Origin: Hoeflea sp. | GTDB taxonomy: Bacteria; Pseudomonadota; Alphaproteobacteria; Rhizobiales; Rhizobiaceae | Assembly: GCF_030682515.1 (NCBI RefSeq) | Contig: NZ_JAUXOD010000122.1 | Span: 1 to 64,000 of the forward strand | Direction of reading: 5' to 3' | DNA length: 64,000 nt | Part shown: positions 43,685 through 52,974 of the stretch, one piece after another | How the letters are laid out: each line of letters opens with the position of its first letter | How positions within the stretch are numbered: position 1 is the first letter of the stretch | Translations under genes and position numbers: made by a program | The notes under the pieces: model-generated | What the model saw: the letters and a program-made list of their open reading frames with translations, nothing else | The model's database searches: none | Told to the model about the DNA's origin: nothing

Positions 43685-43722
43685 CCCCGGGAGGGGCGGG
43701 AGCGACGCCAAGGGGCGCGAGC

Positions 43723-44793
43723 TCAATCCAGATCCAAATTGCGCCCGGTGGACGGGTCGAACGACAAGACCTTCGCAGGCCTCCAGCCGAACCTGACCAC
43801 CTCGTCGATCTGAACCTTCGTCTGCGCCGAGACGGTGGCATGCAGATGCGTGCCGTCGATATCGAGCGTCAGGATCTTGATCACGCCGTGGTTCTCGATG
43901 TCGAAGACCCGGGCCGACCCCGGTCCGCTGTCGTCCAGCACCACGTCCTCGGGCCGGATGCCGAAGCTGATCCGGGCGCCGTCCGATCCATGGATCCGGA
44001 TCACCGGCAGGGTGAACCCGCCTGCATCGAGAACCGCAGCGCCGCCCCGCAGAGTGCCGTCGAGCAGGTTCATCGGCGGCGTGCCGACCGACCGCGCCAC
44101 GAAGGTGTTGATCGGCCTGGCATAGATCTCGGACGGGGTGCCGACCTGCACCAGCCGACCCTTGTTGAGCACGCCGATCTTGTCTCCCATCGACATCGCC
44201 TCGACCTGATCGTGGGTCACGAACACGAAGGTCGCGCCCAGCTCGCTGTGCAGCTTCTTGAGCTCAACCCTCAGCACATCGCGCAGGTTGGCGTCGAGCG
44301 CCGACAACGGCTCGTCCATCAGGAACACGCGCGGCTTGCGCACGATCGCCCGGCCGATCGAGACCCGCTGCATCTCGCCGCCCGACAGCCGCTCCACCTT
44401 GCGGTCGAGCAGCCTTGTGATCTGCAGCGTCTCGGCGACGCGGTCGACCCGGTCCTTGATCTCGGCTGTGGTCAGGTTGTGGGTGCGGGACTTGAGCGGG
44501 AACTCGAGATTGCCGCGCACCGTGAGCCGCGGATAGAGCGAGTATTGCTGCAGCACCAGCGCCACGTCGCGCTCGGCGGCGTTCCAGCCGGTGGCGTCCT
44601 GCCCGTCGATGATGACCTTGCCCGAATTGGGTTTTTCGAGCCCGGCGATCACCCGCAATGTGGTGGTCTTGCCGGCGCCGGTCTGACCGAGCAGCACGAA
44701 GAACTCGCCGTCCTTGATGTCGAGGTCCAGATCGCGCAACGCGGTGTTTGGGCCGAACTTCTTGGTGACGCCCTGCAATGCGATGTCGGCCAT
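43723..44793 (-). CDS. ABC transporter ATP-binding protein (carbohydrate, second ATPase)
   Basis: A 356-residue ATPase of the MalK/UgpC class. Walker A GQTGAGKTTTLR, LSGGEMQRVSIGRAI, Walker B VFLMDEPLSALDANLRD, VTHDQVEAM, and a C-terminal TOBE/OB part. It overlaps the first ATPase by one base (TGATG). The Walker A has a Thr in the third position (GQTG) while its partner has GQSG, and the two are only partly alike, so they are not a recent duplicate. Confidence 0.92.
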   Translation of the reverse strand: MADIALQGVTKKFGPNTALRDLDLDIKDGEFFVLLGQTGAGKTTTLRVIAGLEKPNSGKVIIDGQDATGWNAAERDVALVLQQYSLYPRLTVRGNLEFPLKSRTHNLTTAEIKDRVDRVAETLQITRLLDRKVERLSGGEMQRVSIGRAIVRKPRVFLMDEPLSALDANLRDVLRVELKKLHSELGATFVFVTHDQVEAMSMGDKIGVLNKGRLVQVGTPSEIYARPINTFVARSVGTPPMNLLDGTLRGGAAVLDAGGFTLPVIRIHGSDGARISFGIRPEDVVLDDSGPGSARVFDIENHGVIKILTLDIDGTHLHATVSAQTKVQIDEVVRFGWRPAKVLSFDPSTGRNLDLD

Positions 44794-45881
44794 CAGTTGG
44801 CTCCCCGCAGATTGAGGCCGGTGGCCGTGTCGAAGAAATGCGTCTGCGCCGGATCCAGCCGGGCCCAGACCTTCTGGCCTTGGCCCTGGACGAAGCCGCT
44901 TGCCGTGCGGGCGCGCAGCACCGTGTGGCCAAGGCGCACATCGACGATGTCATGGCTGCCCAGGGGTTCGATATTGGTTGTTTCCACTTCGAGATAGCCT
45001 TCGGTCGGTTGATGCTCGAGCAGCACCGCTTCAGGGCGAGCGCCCAATGCGAGGTCGGCCTGCGTGCCGCGCACACGGGCCAGTGCGTCGTCGGGAAAGC
45101 CGAAGCTGGCGTCAGCGCCGGTGAGCGTCACGCTGTTTCCCTCGATGCGCGCGCCGTTGACGTTCATCACCGGCGAGCCCACGAACTTGGCCACGAACAG
45201 GTTGGTCGGATGCAGATAGACCTCGTCCGGCGCCCCCACCTGCTGCAGCACGCCGTCATGCAGGATGACGATGCGGTCGGCCAGGCTCATCGCCTCGATC
45301 TGGTCGTGGGTGACATAGACCGAGGTCGAGCCGCGGGCGATGTGCAGGCGCTTGATTTCGGCGCGCATCTGCTCGCGCAGCTTGGCGTCGAGCACGCCCA
45401 GCGGCTCGTCCATCAAGAGCGCCTGCGGCCGGCGGACGAGCGCACGCGCGATCGCCACGCGCTGCATGTCGCCGCCCGACAGCGCGGAGGGCTTGCGGTT
45501 GAGATGCTCGGCGATCTGCAGGATCTCGGCCACCTCGTTGACGGCCTTGTCGCGCTCGGTCGCGTTCATCCGCACCGCGCGCAGCGGGAAGGAAATGTTC
45601 TCGCGCACGTTCATGTGCGGATAGAGCGAGAAGGACTGGAACACGAAGGCGATGTCGCGATCGGCGGCCTTGCGGTCCTGCACCTCCGTGCCGTTGATCA
45701 GGATCTTGCCCGAGGTCACGGATTCGAGCCCGGCGATGGCGCGCAACGCGGTGGTCTTGCCGCCGCCCGACTGGCCCAGCATGACGACGAATTCCCCGTC
45801 GGCGATGGTCAGGTTCAGGTTTTTCAGGACCTGCAGTTGACCGAAGAACTTCTGCACGTTCTGAATGTCGATCTGCGCCAT
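44793..45881 (-). CDS. ABC transporter ATP-binding protein (carbohydrate, first ATPase)
   Basis: A 362-residue MalK-like ATPase with Walker A GQSGGGKTTALR, signature ALSGGDMQRVAIARAL, Walker B ALLMDEPLGVLDAKLRE, VTHDQIEAMSL. The usual Ser-Ala-Leu-Asp of the D-loop reads GVLDAKL here. ATG 45881 begins MAQIDIQNV; the longer open frame crosses the upstream small gene. Two different ATPases in one operon imply a heterodimeric motor. Confidence 0.92.
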   Translation of the reverse strand: MAQIDIQNVQKFFGQLQVLKNLNLTIADGEFVVMLGQSGGGKTTALRAIAGLESVTSGKILINGTEVQDRKAADRDIAFVFQSFSLYPHMNVRENISFPLRAVRMNATERDKAVNEVAEILQIAEHLNRKPSALSGGDMQRVAIARALVRRPQALLMDEPLGVLDAKLREQMRAEIKRLHIARGSTSVYVTHDQIEAMSLADRIVILHDGVLQQVGAPDEVYLHPTNLFVAKFVGSPVMNVNGARIEGNSVTLTGADASFGFPDDALARVRGTQADLALGARPEAVLLEHQPTEGYLEVETTNIEPLGSHDIVDVRLGHTVLRARTASGFVQGQGQKVWARLDPAQTHFFDTATGLNLRGAN

Positions 45882-46153
45882 CAGAGGCTCCCTGCCGACT
45901 TGGGGCCGGTCTTGTGGGCATGGTCGTTGATCTCCAGCACATCGAGCGCTTCGTCGATAGAGCTCTCCTCGACCTCCGGGTCCGGGGCGATCTTGGAGGT
46001 GATCATGAAGGCAATGAGGCCGAAGAGAGTCATGGTGACGCCGTAGATGTGCAGGAACTCGCTCCAGGGCTGGCACAGCGAGATGATCCCGAAGATCATC
46101 AGGCCCTGGGCCGCCGGGACAAGGTAACGCTGGTTGATGCTGCGAAAACTCAT
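45881..46153 (-). CDS. Small two-helix membrane protein within the ABC operon
   Basis: A 90-residue protein, MSFRSINQRYLVPAAQ then two hydrophobic helices (GLMIFGIISLCQPW and HIYGVTMTLFGLIAFMITS) and an acidic tail EESSIDEALDVLEIND. It starts at 46153, overlapping the permease stop by four bases, and its stop overlaps the ATPase start, so it is fully embedded in the operon. Carbohydrate ABC operons of the glycerol GlpSTPQV type carry a similar small membrane gene at this place (DUF2160); I could not establish that it is the same family. Confidence 0.75.
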   Translation of the reverse strand: MSFRSINQRYLVPAAQGLMIFGIISLCQPWSEFLHIYGVTMTLFGLIAFMITSKIAPDPEVEESSIDEALDVLEINDHAHKTGPKSAGSL

Positions 46154-47109
46154 TTGCGGATCGCTCCGAAGGACATGCCGCGCAGGAGATGGTTGCGCAG
46201 GAGGAAAGTGAAGATCGCCACCGGCAGCAGGAACAGGAGCGTGCCAGAGGCGATGACCGTCCAGTCGGGCAGGCCGGATCCGACCTGGCTCGGGATGAAG
46301 GGCGGCGCGGTCTGGGCGCGGCGGTTGGTCATGATCAGCGCGAAGGCATATTCGTTCCACGCGGTGATGAAGCAGAACACGGCCGTGGCGGCGATGCCGG
46401 TGGCGGCTTCCGGAAGGACGATCTTGAAGAAGGCCTGCATGCGCGTGTAGCCGTCGACCAGCGCCGCCTCCTCGTATTCCTTCGGAATCTCGTCGATGAA
46501 GCCCTTCATCAGCCAGACGGCGAAGGAGAGATTGAAGGCGGTGTAGAGGATGATGAGGCCCCAGTGCGTGTCGTTGAGGCCGACCGCGCGATACATCAGG
46601 AACATCGGAATCGCCACCACCACGGGGGGCAGCATGCGGGTCGACAGGATGAAGAAGAGCAGGTCCTGCTCCCCCTTCACCTTGAAGCGCGAGAAGCCGT
46701 AGGCCGTGAACGTGCCCATGCCCACGGCGAGCACCGTCGAGGTGATGGCGACGATGAGCGAGTTCATGAAGCGGCTCGGATAGCCCGACAGCTGCACTTC
46801 GCCCCGGCCCGAGCGCACCACCTTCTCGCCGCCGTCGAAAACCAGCCGTTCCCACCAGGGAGCTGCCTCGTACTCCTCCTGCGTGGGCGGCGCGCGCAGT
46901 TGCGAGCGCTTCGTGAACAGCTTCACGAAGGGAGAGATTTCCGGCGTGAAGACGATGGTCGGCGGGATCGTGGTCGCCAGGTTGCGCGGCTTGAAGGCGG
47001 TCGATGCGATCCAGTAGATCGGCGCAAGGAAGATCATCGTGATGATCAGGACCAGTACGATCGCCAGGCGATTGGTGGTCCTTTCGCCACTGGTACGGAC
47101 AGCGGCCAT
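46150..47109 (-). CDS. Carbohydrate ABC transporter permease (MalG type)
   Basis: A 319-residue permease with six membrane helices and the EAA loop EYEEAALVDGYTRMQAFFKIVLP. It belongs to the CUT1 MalG/UgpE class. A long periplasmic loop between the first two helices (residues about 45-110) holds a charged stretch that is longer than usual. It follows the partner permease after one base. Confidence 0.9.
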   Translation of the reverse strand: MAAVRTSGERTTNRLAIVLVLIITMIFLAPIYWIASTAFKPRNLATTIPPTIVFTPEISPFVKLFTKRSQLRAPPTQEEYEAAPWWERLVFDGGEKVVRSGRGEVQLSGYPSRFMNSLIVAITSTVLAVGMGTFTAYGFSRFKVKGEQDLLFFILSTRMLPPVVVAIPMFLMYRAVGLNDTHWGLIILYTAFNLSFAVWLMKGFIDEIPKEYEEAALVDGYTRMQAFFKIVLPEAATGIAATAVFCFITAWNEYAFALIMTNRRAQTAPPFIPSQVGSGLPDWTVIASGTLLFLLPVAIFTFLLRNHLLRGMSFGAIRK

Positions 47110-47110
47110 C

Positions 47111-48016
47111 TCAGCGTTCCTTCACTTTGTTGAGATACTTCACGTAGATGTTGGTGATCGCCAGGACCATGATCAGAACGATGTAGGCGAGCGCGCAGGA
47201 CATGCCGGTCTGCCATTCCTGGAACGCCATCTTGTAGAGCCGGATCGAGATCACTTCCGTGGTCGGCTGGCTGGTCAGGATGTAGGCGAGGTCGAAGGTC
47301 TTGAAGGCCTCCATGGTGCGGAAGATGATGGCAATCATCAGGATCGGCGCGACCAGGGGCAGGGTGATGCGGAAGAACGTGTAGAGCGAGCCGGCCCGGT
47401 CGATCGCCGCCGCCTCGTAGAGATGCTTGGGCACCGCCGAGAGGCCCGCCAGCGACAAGAGCATCACGAAGGGCGACCACATCCAGATGTCCGTGAGCGC
47501 GACCGCGTAGAGCGCCATGTCCGGGTTGGACAGCCACTCGAAGGTGCCGAGGCCGAAAGCGTAGTTGATGATGCCGAAGGACGGGTCGTAGAGCAGCTTC
47601 CAGAACAGGCCGACGACCGCCATCGACAGCATCATCGGCAAGAGCAGCAGCGTCGTGAGCAGGCCCTTGAAAGGGATGTCGCGGTTGAGCAGCAGCGCCA
47701 CGCCGAAGCCCACCACCACCTGGCCGACAACCGACACGATCACGTATTTGGCCGTGATGGTGAAGTTGTTCCAGATGAACGGGTCGGCCAGGAGGTCGCG
47801 GTAGTTCTGCAGCCCGACGAAATTGGCTGGCGCGCTGGATGAGGCACGGAAATCGGTGAACGAATAGCCCAGCGAATAGAGCAGCGGGAAGATGTTGAAC
47901 ACGATCAGGAACACGATCGTCGGGATGATGAACAGGTTGCGGATCGCAATGTCGCTCATGCCGCGGGATGCGGCGCGCGATCTGGGATCCAGCGTCGTCA
48001 GGACTGCAGTGGCCAC
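47111..48016 (-). CDS. Carbohydrate ABC transporter permease (MalF type)
   Basis: A 301-residue CUT1 permease with the EAA motif LYEAAAIDRAGSLYTFFRITLP and six helices. GTG 48016 is chosen because GGAGG at 48022-48026 lies five bases before it; the frame open to 48082 would begin in the stem-loop after the binding-protein gene. It forms the channel with the product at 46150. Confidence 0.9.
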   Translation of the reverse strand: MATAVLTTLDPRSRAASRGMSDIAIRNLFIIPTIVFLIVFNIFPLLYSLGYSFTDFRASSSAPANFVGLQNYRDLLADPFIWNNFTITAKYVIVSVVGQVVVGFGVALLLNRDIPFKGLLTTLLLLPMMLSMAVVGLFWKLLYDPSFGIINYAFGLGTFEWLSNPDMALYAVALTDIWMWSPFVMLLSLAGLSAVPKHLYEAAAIDRAGSLYTFFRITLPLVAPILMIAIIFRTMEAFKTFDLAYILTSQPTTEVISIRLYKMAFQEWQTGMSCALAYIVLIMVLAITNIYVKYLNKVKER

Positions 48017-48049
48017 AGCCACCTCCTTTTTGAAATGCAGAGACGAAAA

Positions 48050-48075
48050 CGGAGGGGGCGGGTACGCCCCCTCCG
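48050..48075 (-). terminator. Strong hairpin after the carbohydrate binding-protein gene
   Basis: CGGAGGGGGCG (48050-48060) is perfectly complementary to CGCCCCCTCCG (48065-48075) with loop GGTA. On the minus strand TTTTCG follows. It lies 14 bases after the binding-protein stop, inside the operon. Confidence 0.85.
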
Positions 48076-48088
48076 GCAACACATGGAA

Positions 48089-49399
48089 TTACTGGACCCG
48101 GTTGTACTTCTTGAACGTGGCGTTCCAGTCGCCTGCAAGCGCGTCGAGCGCGTCCTTGGCGGTGCCCTCGCCCCCGGTGATGTAGGGATAGAGGCGCTGG
48201 TTCATCTGGATCAGCAGCTCTGCATATTCCGGCGTCGCCCAGAAGTCCTTCACCTTGAACATGGTCTCGTAGAAGGCCTTGTTGTAGGGCGTCGCGTTCT
48301 GGAACTCCTCGGATTCGAGCACCTTGGCCGATGCCGTGTAGCCGCCAAGTTCGGCCCAGCGCTTCTGGACGTCGTCCTTGATGAACCATTCCAGGAACTT
48401 CATCGACTCTTCCTTGTTCTCGGAATACGAGATCACGGAAATGCCCTGGCCGCCGAGAGCTGCGAACTGGTGTCCGTCCGGGCCCGCCGGGTTGGCGAAG
48501 AAGCCGGTGCCGGCTGCGTTCGGGTTCGACGCCTCGTTCACCAGCGCCGGGAAGAAGGCGAAGTAGTTCATGCTCATCGCCGCCAGGTTCTCGGTGATCG
48601 CCTGGTTGTTTTCGACGAAGAAGGTTTTCGCCCAGCCCGGAGGCGTGAAGCCATAGAGCTCGCGGTACATTTCCACGGCCTTGATGTTCTGCTCCGAGTT
48701 GATGATGCCGTCGACCTTGTAGGTGGCATAGTCGCCAAGCTCGCCGCCATAGGAGAAGATCGCGTTCTCGACGCCCATGACGAGGCCGTCATAGGAGTTG
48801 TCGGTGTAGATCGCGATGCCGTAGCGCTTCTCGTCGGGGCGGTGGAAGAATTCGGCGATGTCGCGCATCTGCGCCCATGTGGCCGGCGGTGCGAGATCGT
48901 AGCCGTACTTGGCCTTGAACGCTTCCATCTCCTTGGGGTCTTCGAACCAGTCCTTGCGATAGGACCAGCCGACAGCGTCGCCCTCGGCCGGGATCGACCA
49001 GTACTTGCCCGAGTCCGACGGATATTCGGCGTAGTATTTGACCGTCGCCGGCGCCATCACTTCCGTCAGATTGTGCTTCTGGAAGAACTCGGTCATGTCG
49101 ACATAGTGGCCGGCTTCCGATGCGGCTCCGATCCACTGCGAGTCGCCCACGACCATGTCGTAGGCCGAACCCTTGGCGTTCAGCTCGGTGAACGTCTTTG
49201 TCTGGAAATCCGACCATGGCGTGGTTTCCACCGTCACCTGGACGCCGGTTTCGGCCTCATATTCGTTGACCAGTTCCTGAAGATAGTTGGCCGGATCCCA
49301 TTCGGCCCAGAATATTGTCAGTTCCTGTGCCAGCACCGAGGTGCTGCTGGACAGGGCCAGGGCAAACCCTCCGGCAATGCCTATAAGCTTCTTGCGCAT
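48089..49399 (-). CDS. Carbohydrate ABC transporter substrate-binding protein
   Basis: A 436-residue periplasmic binding protein with a Sec signal peptide (cleavage near VLAQE) and the family-1 fold (FWAEWDPANYLQELVNEYE, GDSQWIGAASEAG, YTDNSYDGLVMGVENAIF). ATG 49399 follows a clear GGAGGAG site. It opens the transporter operon. Family-1 proteins bind oligosaccharides, sugars or polyols; this is not recognisably the glycerol-binding GlpV. A TGGTATTACCA operator lies 156 bases upstream. Confidence 0.9.
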   Translation of the reverse strand: MRKKLIGIAGGFALALSSSTSVLAQELTIFWAEWDPANYLQELVNEYEAETGVQVTVETTPWSDFQTKTFTELNAKGSAYDMVVGDSQWIGAASEAGHYVDMTEFFQKHNLTEVMAPATVKYYAEYPSDSGKYWSIPAEGDAVGWSYRKDWFEDPKEMEAFKAKYGYDLAPPATWAQMRDIAEFFHRPDEKRYGIAIYTDNSYDGLVMGVENAIFSYGGELGDYATYKVDGIINSEQNIKAVEMYRELYGFTPPGWAKTFFVENNQAITENLAAMSMNYFAFFPALVNEASNPNAAGTGFFANPAGPDGHQFAALGGQGISVISYSENKEESMKFLEWFIKDDVQKRWAELGGYTASAKVLESEEFQNATPYNKAFYETMFKVKDFWATPEYAELLIQMNQRLYPYITGGEGTAKDALDALAGDWNATFKKYNRVQ

Positions 49400-49731
49400 T
49401 ATGATCTCCTCCCATTGATGCACATTCGGTTGTCAGTCGCCGGCGGGGCGGATGGGGTTTCATGGCGTTCCTGCCGCAAGCCCAGGCCGTTGCCGGTATC
49501 AATCACTCCTTCGGCGGTATTTGTGACCCTCCACTGTCACGGTTGATCGAAAATTGGTATTACCAAAATCCGAGATGGTCAAGCACTTCCGTTTTCCGGG
49601 TATGATGTCTTTTTCTGTTTATTATGTCAGAAAATGCGGTATAACATAGAAAAATTGGTATTTATTGAGCAATTGAAGCGGCTGCCGCTGCATTACGGAA
49701 CACGGACAAAGCCATGATTGGTAAGACCAGA
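49400..49731. other. 332-base gap: operon promoter and operator
   Basis: No gene is visible in this stretch. It holds the operator TGGTATTACCA at 49555-49565, a half-site TGGTAT at about 49655, and a loosely similar CGGTATAACAT near 49639. These suggest a tandem regulatory array for the ABC operon. I could not place the exact transcription start. Confidence 0.6.
49555..49565. promoter_or_regulatory. TGGTATTACCA operator upstream of the carbohydrate ABC operon
   Basis: Perfect TGGT-ATT-ACCA palindrome, the same core as 39551-39561 and 39690-39700. Confidence 0.65.
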
Positions 49732-50391
49732 TCAAGCCTCGCTTTTTGTCGCCACCTGCAGGCCCGCCTCGGCGACCGCTGCTCTGACCAGCGCGCAGGC
49801 CGCCCATTTCGCAACCTCGGACGATTGGTCGGAAGACAGTCTCCAGATGTCCTTGAGCACGGTGTAGACCTCGATGCCGAAGATCAGCGAGAGCGCCTGG
49901 GCGAGCCGGTCGAAGCTTTCGTCGGGCAGCTTGCCGCGCAACGGCGCCAGGGCGTCCCCGAGCAGGTCCATGCGATGGCCGCGGGTGAATCTTGGTTCCT
50001 CTCCCAACGTTCCGCCCTGCGCGCGCGCCCATTGGTCGAGCGACAGGCGCAGTGCCGCCTTGAAGGTCGCCTCGAATTCGGCGATGCGCGGCAGGGACTT
50101 TTCAAACAGATCGAGCACGCGCGCTTCGGCGTCCAGCGACTTGCCCTTCCAGGTCAGGATCGGTCCCAGGGCCTCGTCCACCACCGCGTGCACCAGCGCC
50201 ACTTCGCTCGGGAAGTAGCGGTAGGCGGTGGCGCGCGAGACTTCGGCCGCCTCCGCGACCTCGCTGACCGACGGGGTCAGGCCCGCCTGCATCAGCCGGC
50301 TCGCCGTTTTCACCATCAGTTTCCGGGTGCGGGCGCGGGGGCCGCGTTCCGGGGTCAAAGTTGGCTGTGTTGACTTCGTTGAGATGTTCAT
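49732..50391 (-). CDS. TetR/AcrR family transcriptional regulator
   Basis: A 219-residue TetR regulator. HTH VSEVAEAAEVSRATAYRYFPSE is canonical; the ligand part is long and helical. ATG 50391 begins MNISTKSTQ; the open frame further upstream overlaps the next operon promoter. It is divergent from the Tm-1-like operon (50499) with a short gap, so it most likely controls that operon and itself. Confidence 0.88.
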   Translation of the reverse strand: MNISTKSTQPTLTPERGPRARTRKLMVKTASRLMQAGLTPSVSEVAEAAEVSRATAYRYFPSEVALVHAVVDEALGPILTWKGKSLDAEARVLDLFEKSLPRIAEFEATFKAALRLSLDQWARAQGGTLGEEPRFTRGHRMDLLGDALAPLRGKLPDESFDRLAQALSLIFGIEVYTVLKDIWRLSSDQSSEVAKWAACALVRAAVAEAGLQVATKSEA

Positions 50392-50392
50392 A

Positions 50393-50422
50393 CCAATATG
50401 ATACTTGCGTCTCATAAATTGG
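50393..50422. promoter_or_regulatory. Palindrome in the tetR / Tm-1-like divergent gap
   Basis: TGATAC (50399-50404) and GTCTCA (50409-50414) form a near-perfect inverted repeat with loop TTGC, enclosed by CCAAT (50393-50397) and ATTGG (50418-50422). Spacing and shape fit a TetR dimer site; the link is inferred. Confidence 0.5.
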
Positions 50423-50498
50423 CAACCGGTATTTTGCGGTCTGCCGGGCGGCGGCCGAGTGTCAGGGAGCGGACGGGCCGGCGTCAGGGGAGGAAGAC

Positions 50499-51689
50499 TT
50501 GAAACATGTCTACGTGGTCGGCACTGCCGACACCAAGGGCGCCGAGCTCGCCTTTCTGGCCGACAGGATCGCCCAGGCCGGCCTCGCCGTGCTGCGCGTC
50601 GATGTGGGCACGCGGGCGCCGTCGATCCATGTCGATGTCGCGGCAAGCGAGGTGGCGCGGCATCATCCGGATGGCGCGGGCGCAGTGCTGTCCGGTGACG
50701 ACCGCGGCGCCGCCGTCAGCGCCATGGCCACCGCATTCTCGCGATTTGTCGAGGGCCGGTCCGACATTGCCGGCATCATCGGTATTGGCGGCGGCGGCGG
50801 CACGTCGATCATCACCGCCGGAATGCGCGGCCTTCCCTATGGCATGCCCAAGGTCATGGTCTCGACGCTCGCGTCGGGCGATGTGGCGGCCTATGTCGGT
50901 ATTTCCGACATCATCATGATGCCGTCCGTCACCGATTTCGCCGGGCTCAACCGGCTGAGCCGCATGGTCCTGCACAACGCCGCCGAGGCCATCGCGGGGA
51001 TGGCGCGCGCCCCCTACCAGGACGCCGGCGGGCATCCGTCCATCGGCCTGACCATGTTCGGCGTGACCACGCAGGGCGTCACCGCCACCGTCGAGCATCT
51101 CAAGGACAGGTACGACTGCATGGTCTTCCATGCCACCGGCGTCGGCGGCCGGACGATGGAGAAACTCGTGGACGATGGCGTGCTCTCGGGCGTCCTCGAC
51201 ATCACCACAACCGAAGTCTGCGATCTGCTGGTTGGCGGCGTGCTGCCCGCCACGCCCGACCGCTTCGATGCGATCGCGCGCACGGGCGTGCCCTATGTCG
51301 GCTCCGCCGGCGCTCTCGACATGGTCAATTTCTGGGCGCCCGACACGGTGCCGGCTGCCTTTGCCGGGCGCCGCTTCTACCACCACAATTCCAACGTCAC
51401 CCTGATGCGCACGACGCCGGAGGAGTGCCGCCGGATCGGGGCGTGGATCGGCCGCAAACTCAGCGCCTGCAGCGGGCCGGTGAGGTTTCTGATCCCTGAG
51501 AAGGGCGTGTCCGCGCTCGACACCGAAAACGGCGCGTTTTTCGACCCGGAAGCCGACGAGGCGCTGTTTTCGTCCCTCGAGGCCGCCTTCGAGCCATCCG
51601 CCAACCGGCGCATCGAGCGTCTGCCGCTGCACATCAACGACCCGGCCTTCGCCAGGGCTGCCGCCGACGCCTTCCTGTCCATCATCTGA
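50499..51689 (+). CDS. Tm-1-like ATP-binding domain protein (UPF0261)
   Basis: A 396-residue protein of the Tm-1 N-terminal domain family. It starts [17 protein letters not shown], with the glycine-rich [18 protein letters not shown] nucleotide-related region and [17 protein letters not shown]. The tomato Tm-1 protein carries this domain at its N-terminus and a TIM-barrel domain at its C-terminus; here the second domain is the next gene. Bacterial function unknown. It begins the operon. Confidence 0.88.
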   Translation: MKHVYVVGTADTKGAELAFLADRIAQAGLAVLRVDVGTRAPSIHVDVAASEVARHHPDGAGAVLSGDDRGAAVSAMATAFSRFVEGRSDIAGIIGIGGGGGTSIITAGMRGLPYGMPKVMVSTLASGDVAAYVGISDIIMMPSVTDFAGLNRLSRMVLHNAAEAIAGMARAPYQDAGGHPSIGLTMFGVTTQGVTATVEHLKDRYDCMVFHATGVGGRTMEKLVDDGVLSGVLDITTTEVCDLLVGGVLPATPDRFDAIARTGVPYVGSAGALDMVNFWAPDTVPAAFAGRRFYHHNSNVTLMRTTPEECRRIGAWIGRKLSACSGPVRFLIPEKGVSALDTENGAFFDPEADEALFSSLEAAFEPSANRRIERLPLHINDPAFARAAADAFLSII

Positions 51690-51700
51690 AAGATCCCACC

Positions 51701-52549
51701 ATGCCAGCCATTCCCCGCAAGGACATCCTCAGCCGACTGACCGCCATGGCAGTGGACGGGGTCCCCATCATCGGCGGCGGCGCCGGCACCGGCCTGTCGG
51801 CCAAGGCCGAGGAGGCGGGCGGCATCGACCTGATCATCATCTACAATTCCGGCCGCTACCGCATGGCGGGCCGCGGCTCCGCGGCGGGCCTGCTCGCCTA
51901 CGGAAACGCCAACGAGATCGTCAAGGAAATGGCCGTGGAAGTGCTGCCGGTGGTCCGCCACACGCCGGTGCTGGCGGGCGTCAACGGCACCGATCCCTTC
52001 ATCCTGATGCCGCAGTTCCTGGCCGAACTCAAAGCCATGGGGTTTTCCGGTGTGCAGAACTTTCCCACGATCGGCCTGTTCGACGGGGCCATGCGCCAGA
52101 GTTTTGAGGAAACCGGCATGGGCTACGGGCTCGAAGTCGACATGATCGCCCTGGCGCATAGTCTCGACATGCTGACCACGCCCTATGTGTTCAACCCCGG
52201 GGAAGCCGAAGCGATGACGCGCGCCGGCGCCGACATCATCGTTGCCCACATGGGCGTCACCACCGGCGGCAGCATCGGCGCGACCTCGGCCAAGAGCCTC
52301 GATGACTGCGTGCGCGAGATCGACGCGATTGCCGCCGCTGCGCGCGGGGTGCGCGGCGACATCCTCGTCCTGTGCCATGGCGGGCCGATCTCGATGCCCG
52401 ATGACGCCGCCTACGTCCTGTCGCGCTGCAACGGCTGCCACGGATTCTACGGCGCGAGCTCGGCCGAGCGGCTGCCGGCCGAAACCGCCATCCGCGACCA
52501 GATCCGCACCTTCAAATCCCTGCCAAACCTGAAGGAAACCAAAGCATGA
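51701..52549 (+). CDS. Phosphoenolpyruvate hydrolase family protein (TIM barrel)
   Basis: A 282-residue TIM-barrel protein of the PEP_hydrolase family. Conserved stretches: [43 protein letters not shown] and [12 protein letters not shown]. It is the counterpart of the C-terminal domain of plant Tm-1. Despite the family name, no hydrolase activity is established for most members. It ends in ATGA with the cupin gene. Confidence 0.88.
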   Translation: MPAIPRKDILSRLTAMAVDGVPIIGGGAGTGLSAKAEEAGGIDLIIIYNSGRYRMAGRGSAAGLLAYGNANEIVKEMAVEVLPVVRHTPVLAGVNGTDPFILMPQFLAELKAMGFSGVQNFPTIGLFDGAMRQSFEETGMGYGLEVDMIALAHSLDMLTTPYVFNPGEAEAMTRAGADIIVAHMGVTTGGSIGATSAKSLDDCVREIDAIAAAARGVRGDILVLCHGGPISMPDDAAYVLSRCNGCHGFYGASSAERLPAETAIRDQIRTFKSLPNLKETKA

Positions 52550-52959
52550 GCGAGAGCTTTTTCATCTATCCCGACGAAGTCGACCGCTTCGCCTTCGACT
52601 GGGGCCATCTGACGGTCACCTGCGGCCCGTCCGTCAACGGGGCAGGGAAGTTCTCCGCCGGCGTCGTCCATGTGCCCCCCGGCCAGGGGCACTCCCGCCA
52701 CAATCATCCGGGCTCCGAGGAGATCATCTATGTGCTCGAGGGGGCGGGGGAGCAGATGGTCGAGGACACCGAGGGCAATCCGGTGACCGAACAGGTGCGC
52801 GCCGGCTGTACCATCTTCGTGCCCGAAAGCCGGTTCCACTCGACGCTCAACACCGGCGACGCGCCGATGAAGCTGTTCGTGGTCTACAGCCCGGCGGGTC
52901 CCGAGGAACTGCTGCGCCAGCTTCCCGATTTCCGCCTCGTCCATCCGCCGCACGCCTGA
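52546..52959 (+). CDS. Cupin-domain protein
   Basis: A 137-residue single-domain cupin. The metal motif [13 protein letters not shown] (two His and a Glu) and the second motif [12 protein letters not shown] are intact, so it likely binds a divalent metal. Small cupins act as isomerases, dioxygenases or epimerases; this one is unassigned. It is co-translated with the PEP-hydrolase-like gene. Confidence 0.85.
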   Translation: MSESFFIYPDEVDRFAFDWGHLTVTCGPSVNGAGKFSAGVVHVPPGQGHSRHNHPGSEEIIYVLEGAGEQMVEDTEGNPVTEQVRAGCTIFVPESRFHSTLNTGDAPMKLFVVYSPAGPEELLRQLPDFRLVHPPHA

Positions 52960-52974
52960 CCCCGGGAGAACTCC

